Assembly: GCA_025360715.1 (NCBI GenBank)
Contig: JANYBS010000007.1
Coordinates: 1-38,649 of the forward strand
DNA from: Candidatus Eiseniibacteriota bacterium
GTDB lineage: Bacteria > Eisenbacteria > RBG-16-71-46
Length of the DNA stretch: 38,649 nucleotides
Direction of reading: 5' to 3'
Of the stretch, positions 8,897 through 16,485 are shown one piece after another. Positions within the stretch are counted from its first letter, which is position 1, and each line of letters begins with the position of its first letter. Under the pieces are notes generated by a model. The model ran no database searches and was not told the origin of the DNA. It saw nothing but the letters and a program-made list of their open reading frames with translations. The translations under genes were made by a program, and so were the position numbers.

Positions 8897-9652
8897 ATGT
8901 GCACACTCCTTCTGGCTCGTGACGTTCTTGGGGCTGGCACCATCCTGATCGCCGCGAACCGCGATGAGGATCCCAGCCGCCCGAGTGAAGTGCCGCAGGT
9001 GCTCGTCGACTCCCCGCGGATCATCGGCGGCCGCGATGCGCGCGCCGCTGGCACGTGGCTCGCGATCCGCGGCGGCGAGCGCCCCGCGGTGGCAGCGCTG
9101 CTCAACCGCCGCCCGCGCGAAGGCGCGAGCGCCGGCGTACGCTCCCGCGGCGAACTGCCACTGCGCGTGCTGCGCGCCGCAGACGCCCAAGCGGCACGCG
9201 CCGAAGCCGGCGTGATCGCCGCCGAGAACGCGTATGCGCCGTGCACGCTGCTGTTCGCGAGCACGGCCGCGTGCTGGCTGCTCGAGATCCCGCACGAGGG
9301 CGCGCCGCGCATCGTCGACATCGCGCCGGGCTGGCACGCGCTCACGCATGCCGAGATCAACGACATGCACGAGCCGCGAGCGCACTTCCTGCACACCACG
9401 CTGCGCGGCTGGCACCCACCGTCGCCGCACACGGCCATGGCGCGCATGAGCGCGCTGCTCGCGTCCCACGGCGGCGGTTCGCGTCCCGCGGTGTGCCTGC
9501 ACGAGGGCCCGGTGCGAACGGTTTCGTCGTCGCGCGTGTGGATCGGCGCGAACGAGCTTCGCTATGCGCACGTCGAAGGACGGCCGTGCGAGATGGCCTT
9601 CACCGACCAGAGCGCGCTGCTCGGCGAGCACGCACACATGGAGCATGCATGA
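8897..9652 (+). CDS. NRDE-family protein (TANGO2-like, Ntn-hydrolase-type fold)
   Basis: This 251-residue protein starts MCTLLLARD and has the signature AANRDE at about 21-26, which defines the NRDE/TANGO2 family. Cys2 sits where an Ntn-type nucleophile would be exposed after Met removal (family inference). Further matches are the GGRDARAAGTWLA segment and ALLNRR. TANGO2 proteins have been linked to haem and lipid handling in eukaryotes; bacterial roles are not established, and nothing here settles the substrate. The frame extends upstream to 8753, but that stretch is Arg/Ala-rich and non-coding in character. The ATG at 8897 gives the family's usual N-terminus. The stop overlaps the SDR start by 4 bases (ATGA), so the two are likely co-expressed. 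Confidence 0.88.
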   Translation: MCTLLLARDVLGAGTILIAANRDEDPSRPSEVPQVLVDSPRIIGGRDARAAGTWLAIRGGERPAVAALLNRRPREGASAGVRSRGELPLRVLRAADAQAARAEAGVIAAENAYAPCTLLFASTAACWLLEIPHEGAPRIVDIAPGWHALTHAEINDMHEPRAHFLHTTLRGWHPPSPHTAMARMSALLASHGGGSRPAVCLHEGPVRTVSSSRVWIGANELRYAHVEGRPCEMAFTDQSALLGEHAHMEHA

Positions 9653-10380
9653 GCAACATGCTTAAGGGCCGTAGCGCGCTGATCACCGGCGCGAGCCACG
9701 GCCTGGGCCTGGCGATCGCGCATGCGTTGGGCGCGCTGGGCGCGCGTGTGGCGTGCATGGCGCGCGCGAGCGTCGAGCTCGACGGCGCCGTCGCCGAGTT
9801 GCGCGCAGCGGGCGTGGACGCGATCGCCGCCGCGGCCAACGTGACCCACGCGGCCGAGGTCGACGCGGCCGTCGCGGCCACCGTCGCGGCCTTCGGGCGG
9901 CTCGACGTCCTGGTGCTCAACGCCGGCACCTGGCAGGGCGCGCCGATCGCCGAGACCACCGAGGCGCAGTGGGACTTGCTGCTGGACCTGAACTTGAAGG
10001 GTGCGTTCCTTGTGATGCGAGCGACGCTGCCCACCATGACCGCGCAGCGCTCGGGCACCATCGTGGGCATCGCCTCGATCGGTGGCCTGACTGGCCAGCC
10101 GGGCTCCGCCGCCTACGCCGCGAGCAAGTGGGGCCTGCACGGCCTGCTCGAATCCGCGGCGCTCGAGCTCAAGCCCAGCCGTATCCGCGTGACCACACTC
10201 TTTCCGCACAACATCAACAGCGCAGGCAAGACCTACGTACAAGGCACCCCCGAGCGCGACGCGAACCTCGAGCCGGCCGACATCGCCAGCATGGTGGCGT
10301 GGATCGCCGCCGCGCCCGAACACGTGGCCGTGAATCAGGTGAACCTGTGGCCGCTCGCGGCGGGCATCGCCGTTCGTTGA
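9649..10380 (+). CDS. Short-chain dehydrogenase/reductase (SDR)
   Basis: This 243-residue classical SDR has the cofactor motif TGASHGLG (about 13-20), NAG (91-93), the structural Asn in LNLKG (115), and a Ser143-Tyr156-Lys160 catalytic set (IASIGG; YAASK). The substrate cannot be told from sequence; FabG-like 3-ketoacyl reductases share this pattern. Arg39 after the second beta strand (MARAS) suggests NADP(H) preference, which is tentative. The start ATG at 9649 overlaps the NRDE stop (ATGA). A second ATG at 9658 is possible. The frame is open far upstream (to 9055), but that part is antisense-like shadow of the NRDE gene. Confidence 0.9.
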   Translation: MSNMLKGRSALITGASHGLGLAIAHALGALGARVACMARASVELDGAVAELRAAGVDAIAAAANVTHAAEVDAAVAATVAAFGRLDVLVLNAGTWQGAPIAETTEAQWDLLLDLNLKGAFLVMRATLPTMTAQRSGTIVGIASIGGLTGQPGSAAYAASKWGLHGLLESAALELKPSRIRVTTLFPHNINSAGKTYVQGTPERDANLEPADIASMVAWIAAAPEHVAVNQVNLWPLAAGIAVR

Positions 10381-10428
10381 GCCTGCCCCGCGCGCGCACC
10401 CGCGCCGGCAGGGCCGTCGCGAGAGCGC

Positions 10429-10457
10429 TGGACAGCCGGGCGCGACCTGCCGACAAT
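10429..10457 (+). promoter_or_regulatory. Sigma70-like promoter of the zinc ribbon-HAD-nnrDE operon
   Basis: TGGACA (10429-10434), 17 bases, GACAAT (10452-10457), matching the consensus at 5 of 6 and 4 of 6. Transcription would begin near 10464, about 47 bases before the ATG at 10511. A GC-rich inverted repeat, CCTGCC/GGCAGG (10382-10412), lies just upstream and may end the SDR transcript, but it has no T-run. Confidence 0.5.
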
Positions 10458-10510
10458 ACGCATGTCTCGAACGCCGCGCGTCGCGGCGTGGGGCTTGGGA
10501 GGGGAATGGG

Positions 10511-10699
10511 ATGGAGACGTTTCCGATGTGCAGCAAGTGTGGCAAGGGCGTGTTGCTTCCGCTCTCGGATTACGGTCGTGATGGGGCACCGATCACCTAC
10601 AAGGCCTGGGTCTGCAGCAGTCCGACATGCGGGTACAACCTACGCATCGACAATGGCGAGATCAGTCTTGGCCGCACCGTCGGCCCGTCCGCGAAATGA
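10511..10699 (+). CDS. Small zinc-ribbon protein (62 aa)
   Basis: The 62-residue protein has Cys7-x2-Cys10 and Cys34-x5-Cys40, the latter in WVCSSPTCGY, a likely zinc-ribbon knuckle pair. It is followed by the short tail NLRIDNGEISLG. The start is supported by a strong Shine-Dalgarno run (GGGAGGGG, about 10497-10504) 6 bases before the ATG and by a promoter just upstream. The function is unknown. Such small ribbons often bind nucleic acid or act in assembly of larger complexes (general knowledge, not specific evidence). It is the likely first gene of an operon running to 13374. Confidence 0.75.
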   Translation: METFPMCSKCGKGVLLPLSDYGRDGAPITYKAWVCSSPTCGYNLRIDNGEISLGRTVGPSAK

Positions 10700-10742
10700 T
10701 GCGGCGTAGGGCTGCAGAGACCGTCACCCGGAGCTCGCGCGC

Positions 10743-11456
10743 GTGATCCAAGGCATCGTCTTCGACCTGGACAACACGCTCACCGACTTCATGAAAATGA
10801 AGGAGGCGGCGATCCAGGCCGCCATCGACGGCATGATCGACGCGGGTTTCCGCCTGCCGCGCGAGCAACTTCGCGAGCGCGTCGACGCGATCTACCGTGA
10901 GCAGGGTCTGGAGTTCCAGCGCGTCTTCGACGAACTCCTGCAGCGCGAGTTCGGCGAGGTCGATCCCAAGATCCTCGCGAGCGGCATCGTGGCGTACCGC
11001 CGCGCGCGCGAATCCGCTCTGGTGCTGTATCCGCACGCGCAGATGACGCTTCTGGAACTCACCAAACGCGGCATCAAGCTGGGTGTGGTCTCCGATGCGC
11101 CGCGACTACAAGTCTGGATGAGGCTGTGCGCGTTGGGCCTGCAGCACGTGTTCGACGCCGTGGTCACGTTCGATGACACGGGCGAACGCAAGCCCGCGCC
11201 GGCACCGTTCCGCGAGGTGCTGCGGCGGTTGGGCATCGATCCCGCCGAGGCGCTCATGATCGGCGACTGGGCGGAGCGCGACGTCGTCGGGGCCAAGAGC
11301 TTGGGCATGCGTACCGCGTTCGCGCGATATGGTGATACGTTCGACACCAAGGTCTCGGGGGCCGACCACGATGTGGACGACCTGTTGGAATTGCTGCGCA
11401 TCGTCGATGAAGTGAATGGCGCGCCGCCCGCCCATGGCGGTATCCGGAGGGATTGA
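10743..11456 (+). CDS. HAD-superfamily hydrolase (phosphatase-like)
   Basis: This 237-residue protein starts at GTG 10743, with GGAG about 9 bases upstream. Motif I is FDLDNT (nucleophile Asp8, acid/base Asp10). Motif II is VVSDA, the Lys of motif III is in GERKPAPAPF, and motif IV is MIGDWAERDVVGA. The helical insertion between motifs I and II is a type I cap, as in the YjjG/haloacid-dehalogenase and phosphoglycolate-phosphatase groups. The substrate is probably a small phosphorylated metabolite. Its place before nnrDE suggests a metabolite-repair or house-cleaning role, which is inference. Four bases separate it from the next gene. Confidence 0.9.
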   Translation: MIQGIVFDLDNTLTDFMKMKEAAIQAAIDGMIDAGFRLPREQLRERVDAIYREQGLEFQRVFDELLQREFGEVDPKILASGIVAYRRARESALVLYPHAQMTLLELTKRGIKLGVVSDAPRLQVWMRLCALGLQHVFDAVVTFDDTGERKPAPAPFREVLRRLGIDPAEALMIGDWAERDVVGAKSLGMRTAFARYGDTFDTKVSGADHDVDDLLELLRIVDEVNGAPPAHGGIRRD

Positions 11457-11459
11457 AGC

Positions 11460-11798
11460 ATGGCCACGGAGAAGATCCGCGCCTCACGCGCGCATGTATA
11501 CGCCGCGCCGGAAGGCGCCAAGGGTGACGGGCAGATCCACGTCTATACGTACGACGTGTTCAACGACACATTCCTGCCCGGCAAGTCGTTCGAGAATGTC
11601 GAACGCGCCGTTCAGCACCAGCGTCACGAACAAGAACGCATCTTCGTCGAACAAGAGGCCGAACCGGAACTCTTCGACCTGCCCTTTCTTTCGCACGATC
11701 CCGCGCTGATCGAGCACGTGCAGTCGAACGCAGACTACCGCCGCACCCTGAAGCGCGATCTCACGAGCGACGCGCGCAGCCGCGGCCGCCGGCGCTAG
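11460..11798 (+). CDS. Hypothetical 112-residue charged protein
   Basis: The family is not recognised. The N-terminal half is beta-like (HVYAAPEGAKGDGQIHVYTYDVF). The middle is rich in Glu, Gln and His (HQRHEQERIFVEQEAEPE) and likely helical. The C-terminus is very basic (RSRGRRR), perhaps nucleic-acid binding. No signal peptide or Cys. A good Shine-Dalgarno (GGAGG, 11445-11450) overlaps the end of the HAD gene and supports ATG 11460. It is packed tightly between the HAD gene (3-base gap) and nnrDE (4-base gap), so it is a true operon member. Confidence 0.75.
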   Translation: MATEKIRASRAHVYAAPEGAKGDGQIHVYTYDVFNDTFLPGKSFENVERAVQHQRHEQERIFVEQEAEPELFDLPFLSHDPALIEHVQSNADYRRTLKRDLTSDARSRGRRR

Positions 11799-11802
11799 CC
11801 GC

Positions 11803-13374
11803 ATGCTCCTGCTGACCGCCGCCGAGAGTGCGCGCCTCGACCGCGCCACGATCGACGGCGGCCGCGCGACAGGCGATGCGCTCATGGAACGCGCGGGCCG
11901 TGGCGTCGCCGAAGCACTGGTGCGCCACGTGGGTTCGCCGCTCGCCTGGCGCGTGCTCGTGCTGTGCGGCGGCGGCAACAATGGCGGCGACGGCTTCGTG
12001 GTCGCGAGCCACCTGGCGGCCATGGGCGCGCAGGTCCACGTCGGCGTCACCTCGCCGCGTGAACGCATCGCCGGCGATGCACAGACCATGCTCGGGCGCG
12101 CGATCGCTGCGGGCCTCACGCCGCGGTTCCTCGCCAGCGACGCGGAGTTGACCGCGCTGCTGAGCACCGGGCCGTGGGATCTGGGCATCGACGCATTGCT
12201 CGGCACCGGCGCGCAAGGTGAGCCGCGCGGCGTCGTGGCGAGCGCATGCGCGGCGCTGCGCCGCATGCACGAGGGCGGCGTCCGCGTGGTCGCGGTCGAC
12301 GTGCCCAGCGGCGTGAACGCCGACACCGGCGCGGCGAGCGCGCAAGCCGTACAGGCCGATCTCACCGTCACCTTCGGCAACGCGAAGCGCGGGCACTTCC
12401 TATACCCGGGCCGCCTGCTACGCGGCGCGCTCGAGGTGGCCGATATCGGCCTGCTCGCGCCGCACGAGGCCGGTGTGCGCGGCGTATGGCTCGCGCAGCC
12501 GCGCGAACTCGGCGCCGCGCTGCCGCGCCGCGATGGCCGCGCCCACAAGGGCGACGCCGGCCGAGCGTTGATCGTGGGCGCCTCACAAGGCATGACGGGC
12601 GCGCTCGTGTTGGCAGCCCGCGCGGCTTGCCGCGCGGGGGCGGGCTACGTACGCGCCGCCGCCCCGGCGAGCCTGCACGACGCGCTCGCGGCGCAGCTCG
12701 TCGAAGCGATGCCGGTGGCAGCGGGCGAAGGCGTGCATCGCTCGCTCACCACCTCTGCTGCACCCGCGCTGCTCGACGAAGCGCAGCACGCCGACGCCGT
12801 AGCGCTGGGCCCCGGGCTGTCGCGCCACAACGAGACCATCGCGTTCGTGCATGCGTTCGCACCGCAGATCCCGTGGCCGCTGGTGCTCGACGCCGACGCG
12901 TTGTTCGCGTACTCGCCGCCTGCCGGCGGCCTCGAATCGCTCACCGCGGCGCGCAAGGCACCGCTCATCGTCACTCCGCACGTGGGTGAGATGGCCCGGC
13001 TCACCGGCCTCGCCGCCGAAGCGATCGAGACACGCCGCATCGATGCCGCCGCCGAATGGGCGCAGCGCTGGTGCTGCGTGGTCGTACTCAAGGGCGCACC
13101 CACGGTGATCGCCGATGCCGACGGGCGAGTGTGTGTGAACCCCACCGGGAATCCCGGGATGGCCACGGCCGGCATGGGCGATGTGCTCACCGGGATCCTG
13201 GTCGCGCTGCTCGCGCAGGGCATGCCCGCGTTCGAGGCCGCGTGCGCGGGCGCCTTCGCACATGGCTTGGCGGGCGACCTTGCCGCGCGCGAACTGGGCG
13301 CCACGGGCATCGTCGCGAGCGACGTGGTCGACCGCATGCCGCGCGCGTTACAGCTGTTGCGCGAGACGCGCTGA
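11803..13374 (+). CDS. nnrDE: Bifunctional NAD(P)HX epimerase / ADP-dependent NAD(P)HX dehydratase
   Basis: This 523-residue fusion of a YjeF_N epimerase domain (about 1-215) and a carbohydrate-kinase-like dehydratase (about 225-515) has the length usual for bacterial fused NnrE-NnrD. It repairs NAD(P)H hydrates formed by heat or GAPDH. The epimerase has CGGGNNGGDGFVVA (about 56-69) and VDVPSGVNADTG. The dehydratase has LGPGLSR, TPHVGEMARL, and the catalytic NPGMATAGMGDVLTGI with the Asp of GMGD. The ATG at 11803 follows the previous stop by 4 bases. It ends 51 bases before a strong terminator at 13426. Symbols vary between databases (also yjeF or nnr). Confidence 0.95.
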   Translation: MLLLTAAESARLDRATIDGGRATGDALMERAGRGVAEALVRHVGSPLAWRVLVLCGGGNNGGDGFVVASHLAAMGAQVHVGVTSPRERIAGDAQTMLGRAIAAGLTPRFLASDAELTALLSTGPWDLGIDALLGTGAQGEPRGVVASACAALRRMHEGGVRVVAVDVPSGVNADTGAASAQAVQADLTVTFGNAKRGHFLYPGRLLRGALEVADIGLLAPHEAGVRGVWLAQPRELGAALPRRDGRAHKGDAGRALIVGASQGMTGALVLAARAACRAGAGYVRAAAPASLHDALAAQLVEAMPVAAGEGVHRSLTTSAAPALLDEAQHADAVALGPGLSRHNETIAFVHAFAPQIPWPLVLDADALFAYSPPAGGLESLTAARKAPLIVTPHVGEMARLTGLAAEAIETRRIDAAAEWAQRWCCVVVLKGAPTVIADADGRVCVNPTGNPGMATAGMGDVLTGILVALLAQGMPAFEAACAGAFAHGLAGDLAARELGATGIVASDVVDRMPRALQLLRETR

Positions 13375-13425
13375 GCGATGCCGGCTCCGCGCCGCACGCG
13401 GCTCGACATGCACGCTGAAAACGCC

Positions 13426-13460
13426 ACGGCCCCCGGTCGCCCGGGGGCCGTTTCCCTTCG
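13426..13460. terminator. Bidirectional Rho-independent terminator between nnrDE and trxA
   Basis: Perfect 11-bp stem ACGGCCCCCGG (13426-13436) / CCGGGGGCCGT (13441-13451) with a 4-base loop. TTTCCCTT follows on the plus strand, and GGCGTTTTC follows on the minus strand. It serves the two convergent units. Confidence 0.85.
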
Positions 13461-13503
13461 ATTTCGCGAGCGAAGGAGGCGTTTAAGCCTGACGCGAATC
13501 GCC

Positions 13504-13830
13504 CTACTCGATGTGGCGCGACACCATGGCCGCCAGATCCGACTTGGGACGGTTGCCGAGCATGCGATCGACGGCATCGCCATTCTTGAACACCATGAGC
13601 GTGGGGATCGACGTGACTCCGTACTTCATGGCGACTTCGCCCGACTCGTCGGTGTTGAGCTTCACGACCTTGAGCTTGCCCGTGAACTCCGCGGCGATGG
13701 CATCGACGGTCGGCGCGACGGCGCGACACGGTCCGCACCACGGAGCCCAGAAATCGACCAGCACGGGCGTCGAGGCCTTGAGGACTTCGGAGTCGAACGT
13801 GGAATCGTTGACAGGCAGGGAATTCGACAT
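13504..13830 (-). CDS. trxA: Thioredoxin
   Basis: This 108-residue protein has the canonical WCGPC active site (31-35), preceded by VLVDFWAP, and cis-Pro76 in TSIPT. The length and the FKNGD/MLGNRPKSDL ending match cytosolic thioredoxin 1. It reduces disulphides in substrates such as ribonucleotide reductase, methionine sulphoxide reductase and peroxiredoxins, with electrons from thioredoxin reductase (not in this window). No signal peptide. Start ATG 13830 has GGAGAG 5 bases upstream; an open frame to 13908 is leader. It is transcribed alone from the promoter at 13931-13959, with a leader of about 95 bases, and terminates at 13426-13460. Confidence 0.95.
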   Translation of the reverse strand: MSNSLPVNDSTFDSEVLKASTPVLVDFWAPWCGPCRAVAPTVDAIAAEFTGKLKVVKLNTDESGEVAMKYGVTSIPTLMVFKNGDAVDRMLGNRPKSDLAAMVSRHIE

Positions 13831-13911
13831 GACTGCTCTCCGGATGAGATAGAGATGCTCACGGTCGTCGCTCGTGGTTGGGATTCGGAAGCGCCGCCCG
13901 GGATGCATGAA

Positions 13912-13929
13912 GTCTGTGACTGTTCAGAC
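13912..13929. promoter_or_regulatory. Inverted repeat at the predicted trxA transcription start
   Basis: GTCTG-N8-CAGAC, spanning the expected +1 (about 13924). It could be an operator or a 5' mRNA stem. I do not recognise a known regulator site. Confidence 0.35.
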
Positions 13930-13930
13930 A

Positions 13931-13959
13931 AGCATAGGAATACGCAAGGAGAGCGTCAA
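13931..13959 (-). promoter_or_regulatory. Strong sigma70-like promoter of trxA
   Basis: On the minus strand, TTGACG (13959-13954), exactly 17 bases, TATGCT (13936-13931). This is the closest match to the vegetative consensus seen in the window. Confidence 0.75.
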
Positions 13960-14018
13960 CCGGCGAGCGACGAACGCGGTGGCATCGCCCACCGCCTCGC
14001 CGCATCGGACCTGACCCG

Positions 14019-14732
14019 ATGATCCCACTCCGCGACGAGAATCCCACTCACACGACGCCCGTCGTGACACGCGCGTTGATCGCCATCAACGTGCTCGCGT
14101 TCCTCTATGAAGTGTCCATGGGCTCGTACCTGGGCTACTTCGTGCGCGGCTGGGGGCTGATCCCGGAGCGTCTCAGCCTCGCGTTCACAGGCGCGGAGCC
14201 GCTGCCGCCCGCGCTGCTCACCGTGCTCACGTCGATGTTCCTGCACGGCGGCTGGGTCCATCTGATCGGCAACATGTGGTACCTGTGGGTCTTCGGCGAC
14301 AATATCGAAGACCGCTTGGGCCATGTGCGGTTCCTGGGCTTCTACCTTGTGGCCGGCACGGTCTCGGCCGCACTTCACACGCTGGCCAATCCCGGTTCGC
14401 CGATCCCCACCGTGGGCGCGAGCGGTGCCATCGCCGGCGTGCTCGGCGCGTATGCATTCGCGTTTCCGCGCACGCGCGTGATCACGCTCGTGCCGATCTT
14501 CTTCTTCTTGCAGATCATGGCGCTGCCCGCGTTGCTGGTGCTCGGGCTCTGGTTCGTGGTGCAGATCTTCTCGGGCTCGCTGGCCCTGGGGACCGGCGCC
14601 ACGGGCGGCGTCGCATGGTGGGCGCACATCGGCGGCTTCGCCTTTGGCGTGCTGTTCATGGCGATCTTCGGCGGCGCCCCCCCCGTCGGTGGCGAGCCCC
14701 AGGGCGCCTCACGCGCCTGGGTCGAGGAGTGA
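14019..14732 (+). CDS. Rhomboid-family intramembrane serine protease
   Basis: This 237-residue polytopic membrane protein has the rhomboid features: MFLHGGWVHLIGNMWYLWVFG (the Asn85 region and oxyanion elements), catalytic Ser135 in GASGA, and catalytic His203 in WWAHIGGF. About six transmembrane segments are visible. Rhomboids cleave transmembrane segments of other membrane proteins. No substrate is evident, though the neighbourhood is rich in secreted proteins. The stretch FFFLQIMALPALLVLGLWFVVQ matches the bacterial group with an extended loop before the last helices. ATG 14019 gives the normal N-terminus (IPLRDENPT). The Shine-Dalgarno is weak and I could not find a clear promoter, although the 5' region is shared with trxA. 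Confidence 0.92.
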   Translation: MIPLRDENPTHTTPVVTRALIAINVLAFLYEVSMGSYLGYFVRGWGLIPERLSLAFTGAEPLPPALLTVLTSMFLHGGWVHLIGNMWYLWVFGDNIEDRLGHVRFLGFYLVAGTVSAALHTLANPGSPIPTVGASGAIAGVLGAYAFAFPRTRVITLVPIFFFLQIMALPALLVLGLWFVVQIFSGSLALGTGATGGVAWWAHIGGFAFGVLFMAIFGGAPPVGGEPQGASRAWVEE

Positions 14733-14835
14733 AGGCGCTGCACCGCTGCGGGTTGCGGGGTTTCGTACCCCGACAGCCAACGACGGTGCTGCCGAACTTA
14801 TCTGCCCTCGCGGCAACTCTCGCGATGACAATCGC

Positions 14836-14865
14836 TTGAACACGTATTCGCAGGCGCGATAGCCT
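14836..14865 (+). promoter_or_regulatory. Sigma70-like promoter of the HAF-repeat gene
   Basis: TTGAAC (14836-14841), 18 bases, TAGCCT (14860-14865), leaving a leader of about 98 bases before ATG 14970. Upstream, a CGGGGT-TTCGT-ACCCCG hairpin (14756-14772) follows the rhomboid gene. It has no T-run. Confidence 0.5.
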
Positions 14866-14969
14866 TACCTCTCTCTGCGAGGGCGCGCGCCGCTCACCCC
14901 CTCGGAACACGCGCATCCTCCCGATCCTGCTTTGCTCACCTTGCCCGACCCCAGTCGCTGGAGACCGCT

Positions 14970-16307
14970 ATGCCCATTGCGTCCATCCGCCGCTCGCTCT
15001 TCGCTGCCATCGCGCTCGTCGCTGTCACGAGTACCGCGCACGCGGACTACACCATCCAGGAGACCGGCTCCCTTGGCCGCAACAGCACGCTGACGTCGGT
15101 GAACAACAACGGCGTCGCCGCAGGCTGGGCGTTCGTGAACGACTCGCTCACGCATGCGTTCCGCTGGAGCAACGGGAACCTCGTGGACCTTGGTACGTTC
15201 GGTGGCAATTCGAGCTACGCCTACGGCATCAACGACAACGACATCATCGTCGGGCAGTCGAACGCGTCTCAGGGCGGCCCGCTGCGTCCGGTCAAATATG
15301 AGAACGGCGTGTGGACCGATCTCGGTACGCTCGGCGGCCCGACGGGCGCCGCGTTCGGGATCAACAACCTGAACGAGATCGTCGGCCAGACCGATAAGAG
15401 CGGCGGCCTCGTGACCACGCACGGCTTCTTCTGGAAGAACGGCGTGATGAGCGACCTCGTCACGCTGGGCGGCCAGTTCAGCACGGCCTTCTCGATCAAC
15501 AGCAACTCGCGCGCCGCGGGCGTCGCCGCGCTGAGCGGCTTCAATGGAAATCACGCGGCGACGTGGTCGAACGGCGTGGTGACCGACCTTGGCACGCTCG
15601 GCGGCACGTTCGGCGTGGCCAAGGCGATCAACGACCGCGGCGACGTGGTGGGCTACGCGAGCGCGGCGGGCGTCTCGCCCACGCGCGCGTTCCTGCGCCC
15701 GAATGGCGGTGCGGCCAACCTCGCGCTCGGCGCGCTGGGCGGCAGCACGCTCAATAGCCAGGCGAACGGCATCAATCACAACGGCGTGATCGTGGGCTGG
15801 TCCGAAGTCGCCGACGACACGGTTCATCATGCGTTCGTGATCTTCGGCGTGGGCAATACGATGCTCGACCTGAACACGCTGCTGCCGCCCGCATCGGGCT
15901 GGAAGCTGCTCGAGGCCACCGCCGTGAATGATGCCGGCGTGATCGTGGGCAACGGCCAGCACCTGGGCGGCGTGCGCGGCTTCTACATGGTGCCGGTCGG
16001 CACCCTGGGCGTGGAGATCCACGAGAGCGACGCACTCGCGTTCTCCGGCGCGTTCCCGAACCCGGCCGCGGGCCGCACCCAGTTCGCGTTCACGTTGCCG
16101 GCGCCCGGCCACGCGCGCCTGGCGCTCTACGACCTGTCGGGCCGCCTCGTGCGCACGCTCACCGAAGGCAGCCTGAGCCCGGGTCGCCAAGTCGCTTCAT
16201 GGGACGGTCTCGACGCCCAGGGCAAGCCGGCGGGCGTGGGCCTCTACTTCGCGCGTCTCGAAGCCGCCGGCCACGTGGTGACGCGGCGTGTGAGCGTGAT
16301 GCGATAA
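14970..16307 (+). CDS. Secreted HAF-repeat protein with FlgD-like C-terminal sorting domain
   Basis: This 445-residue protein has a signal peptide ending AHA (about residue 25). It then has at least five HAF repeats of about 45 residues, each with the DLGTLGG-type core (about 73, 117, 162, 206, 252) and GINxxxxIVGxS turns, which probably form a beta-propeller-like or solenoid structure. Residues about 360-445 are the FlgD-like sorting domain (NPAAGRTQFAF, ARLALYDLSGRLVRTL, WDGLDAQGKPAG, GLYFARLE, ending VSVMR). HAF repeats are known from extracellular proteins of unknown function. GGAG lies 7 bases before the ATG. It has its own promoter upstream and a terminator at 16328-16366, so it is probably monocistronic. 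Confidence 0.88.
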   Translation: MPIASIRRSLFAAIALVAVTSTAHADYTIQETGSLGRNSTLTSVNNNGVAAGWAFVNDSLTHAFRWSNGNLVDLGTFGGNSSYAYGINDNDIIVGQSNASQGGPLRPVKYENGVWTDLGTLGGPTGAAFGINNLNEIVGQTDKSGGLVTTHGFFWKNGVMSDLVTLGGQFSTAFSINSNSRAAGVAALSGFNGNHAATWSNGVVTDLGTLGGTFGVAKAINDRGDVVGYASAAGVSPTRAFLRPNGGAANLALGALGGSTLNSQANGINHNGVIVGWSEVADDTVHHAFVIFGVGNTMLDLNTLLPPASGWKLLEATAVNDAGVIVGNGQHLGGVRGFYMVPVGTLGVEIHESDALAFSGAFPNPAAGRTQFAFTLPAPGHARLALYDLSGRLVRTLTEGSLSPGRQVASWDGLDAQGKPAGVGLYFARLEAAGHVVTRRVSVMR

Positions 16308-16327
16308 GGATATGGGCGACTTCGATC

Positions 16328-16366
16328 GGCCCTGCGATCCTTGGGATCCGTGGGGCCTTTCGTTTT
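16328..16366 (+). terminator. Two-part Rho-independent terminator after the HAF-repeat gene
   Basis: The outer stem GGCCC/GGGGCC encloses a 3x3 internal loop and an inner GATCC-TTG-GGATC hairpin. TTTCGTTTT follows. It lies 20 bases after the stop at 16307. Confidence 0.75.
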
Positions 16367-16388
16367 CGTACGAGAGATGCAAATCATA

Positions 16389-16418
16389 TGTACAGGGGTT
16401 CGGACGCGCGTGCATAAT
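16389..16418 (+). promoter_or_regulatory. Promoter of the 2063-residue repeat protein
   Basis: TGTACA (16389-16394), 18 bases, CATAAT (16413-16418), in a locally A/T-richer patch. TG lies directly before the -10 box. The expected start near 16425 leaves a leader of about 61 bases. Confidence 0.5.
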
Positions 16419-16485
16419 CATCCAGGATCCCAACCGACCCTGCGCCCCCGCGCCGGCTCTCCCATCCAGCCCGGAGCCCGCCCCG

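Noticed and set aside
9055-9648. Long N-terminal extension of the SDR frame
   Set aside because: Overlaps the NRDE gene in another frame and is Arg/Ala-rich. The SDR begins at ATG 9649 with its normal N-terminus.
14865-16190. 441-residue minus-strand frame opposite the HAF-repeat gene
   Set aside because: Low-complexity Arg/Ala/Glu composition, no domain pattern. The plus strand has signal peptide, repeats and sorting domain.
16312-16485. 58-residue N-terminal extension of the giant protein
   Set aside because: The sequence is a terminator and promoter region; translation would put residues before the signal peptide.
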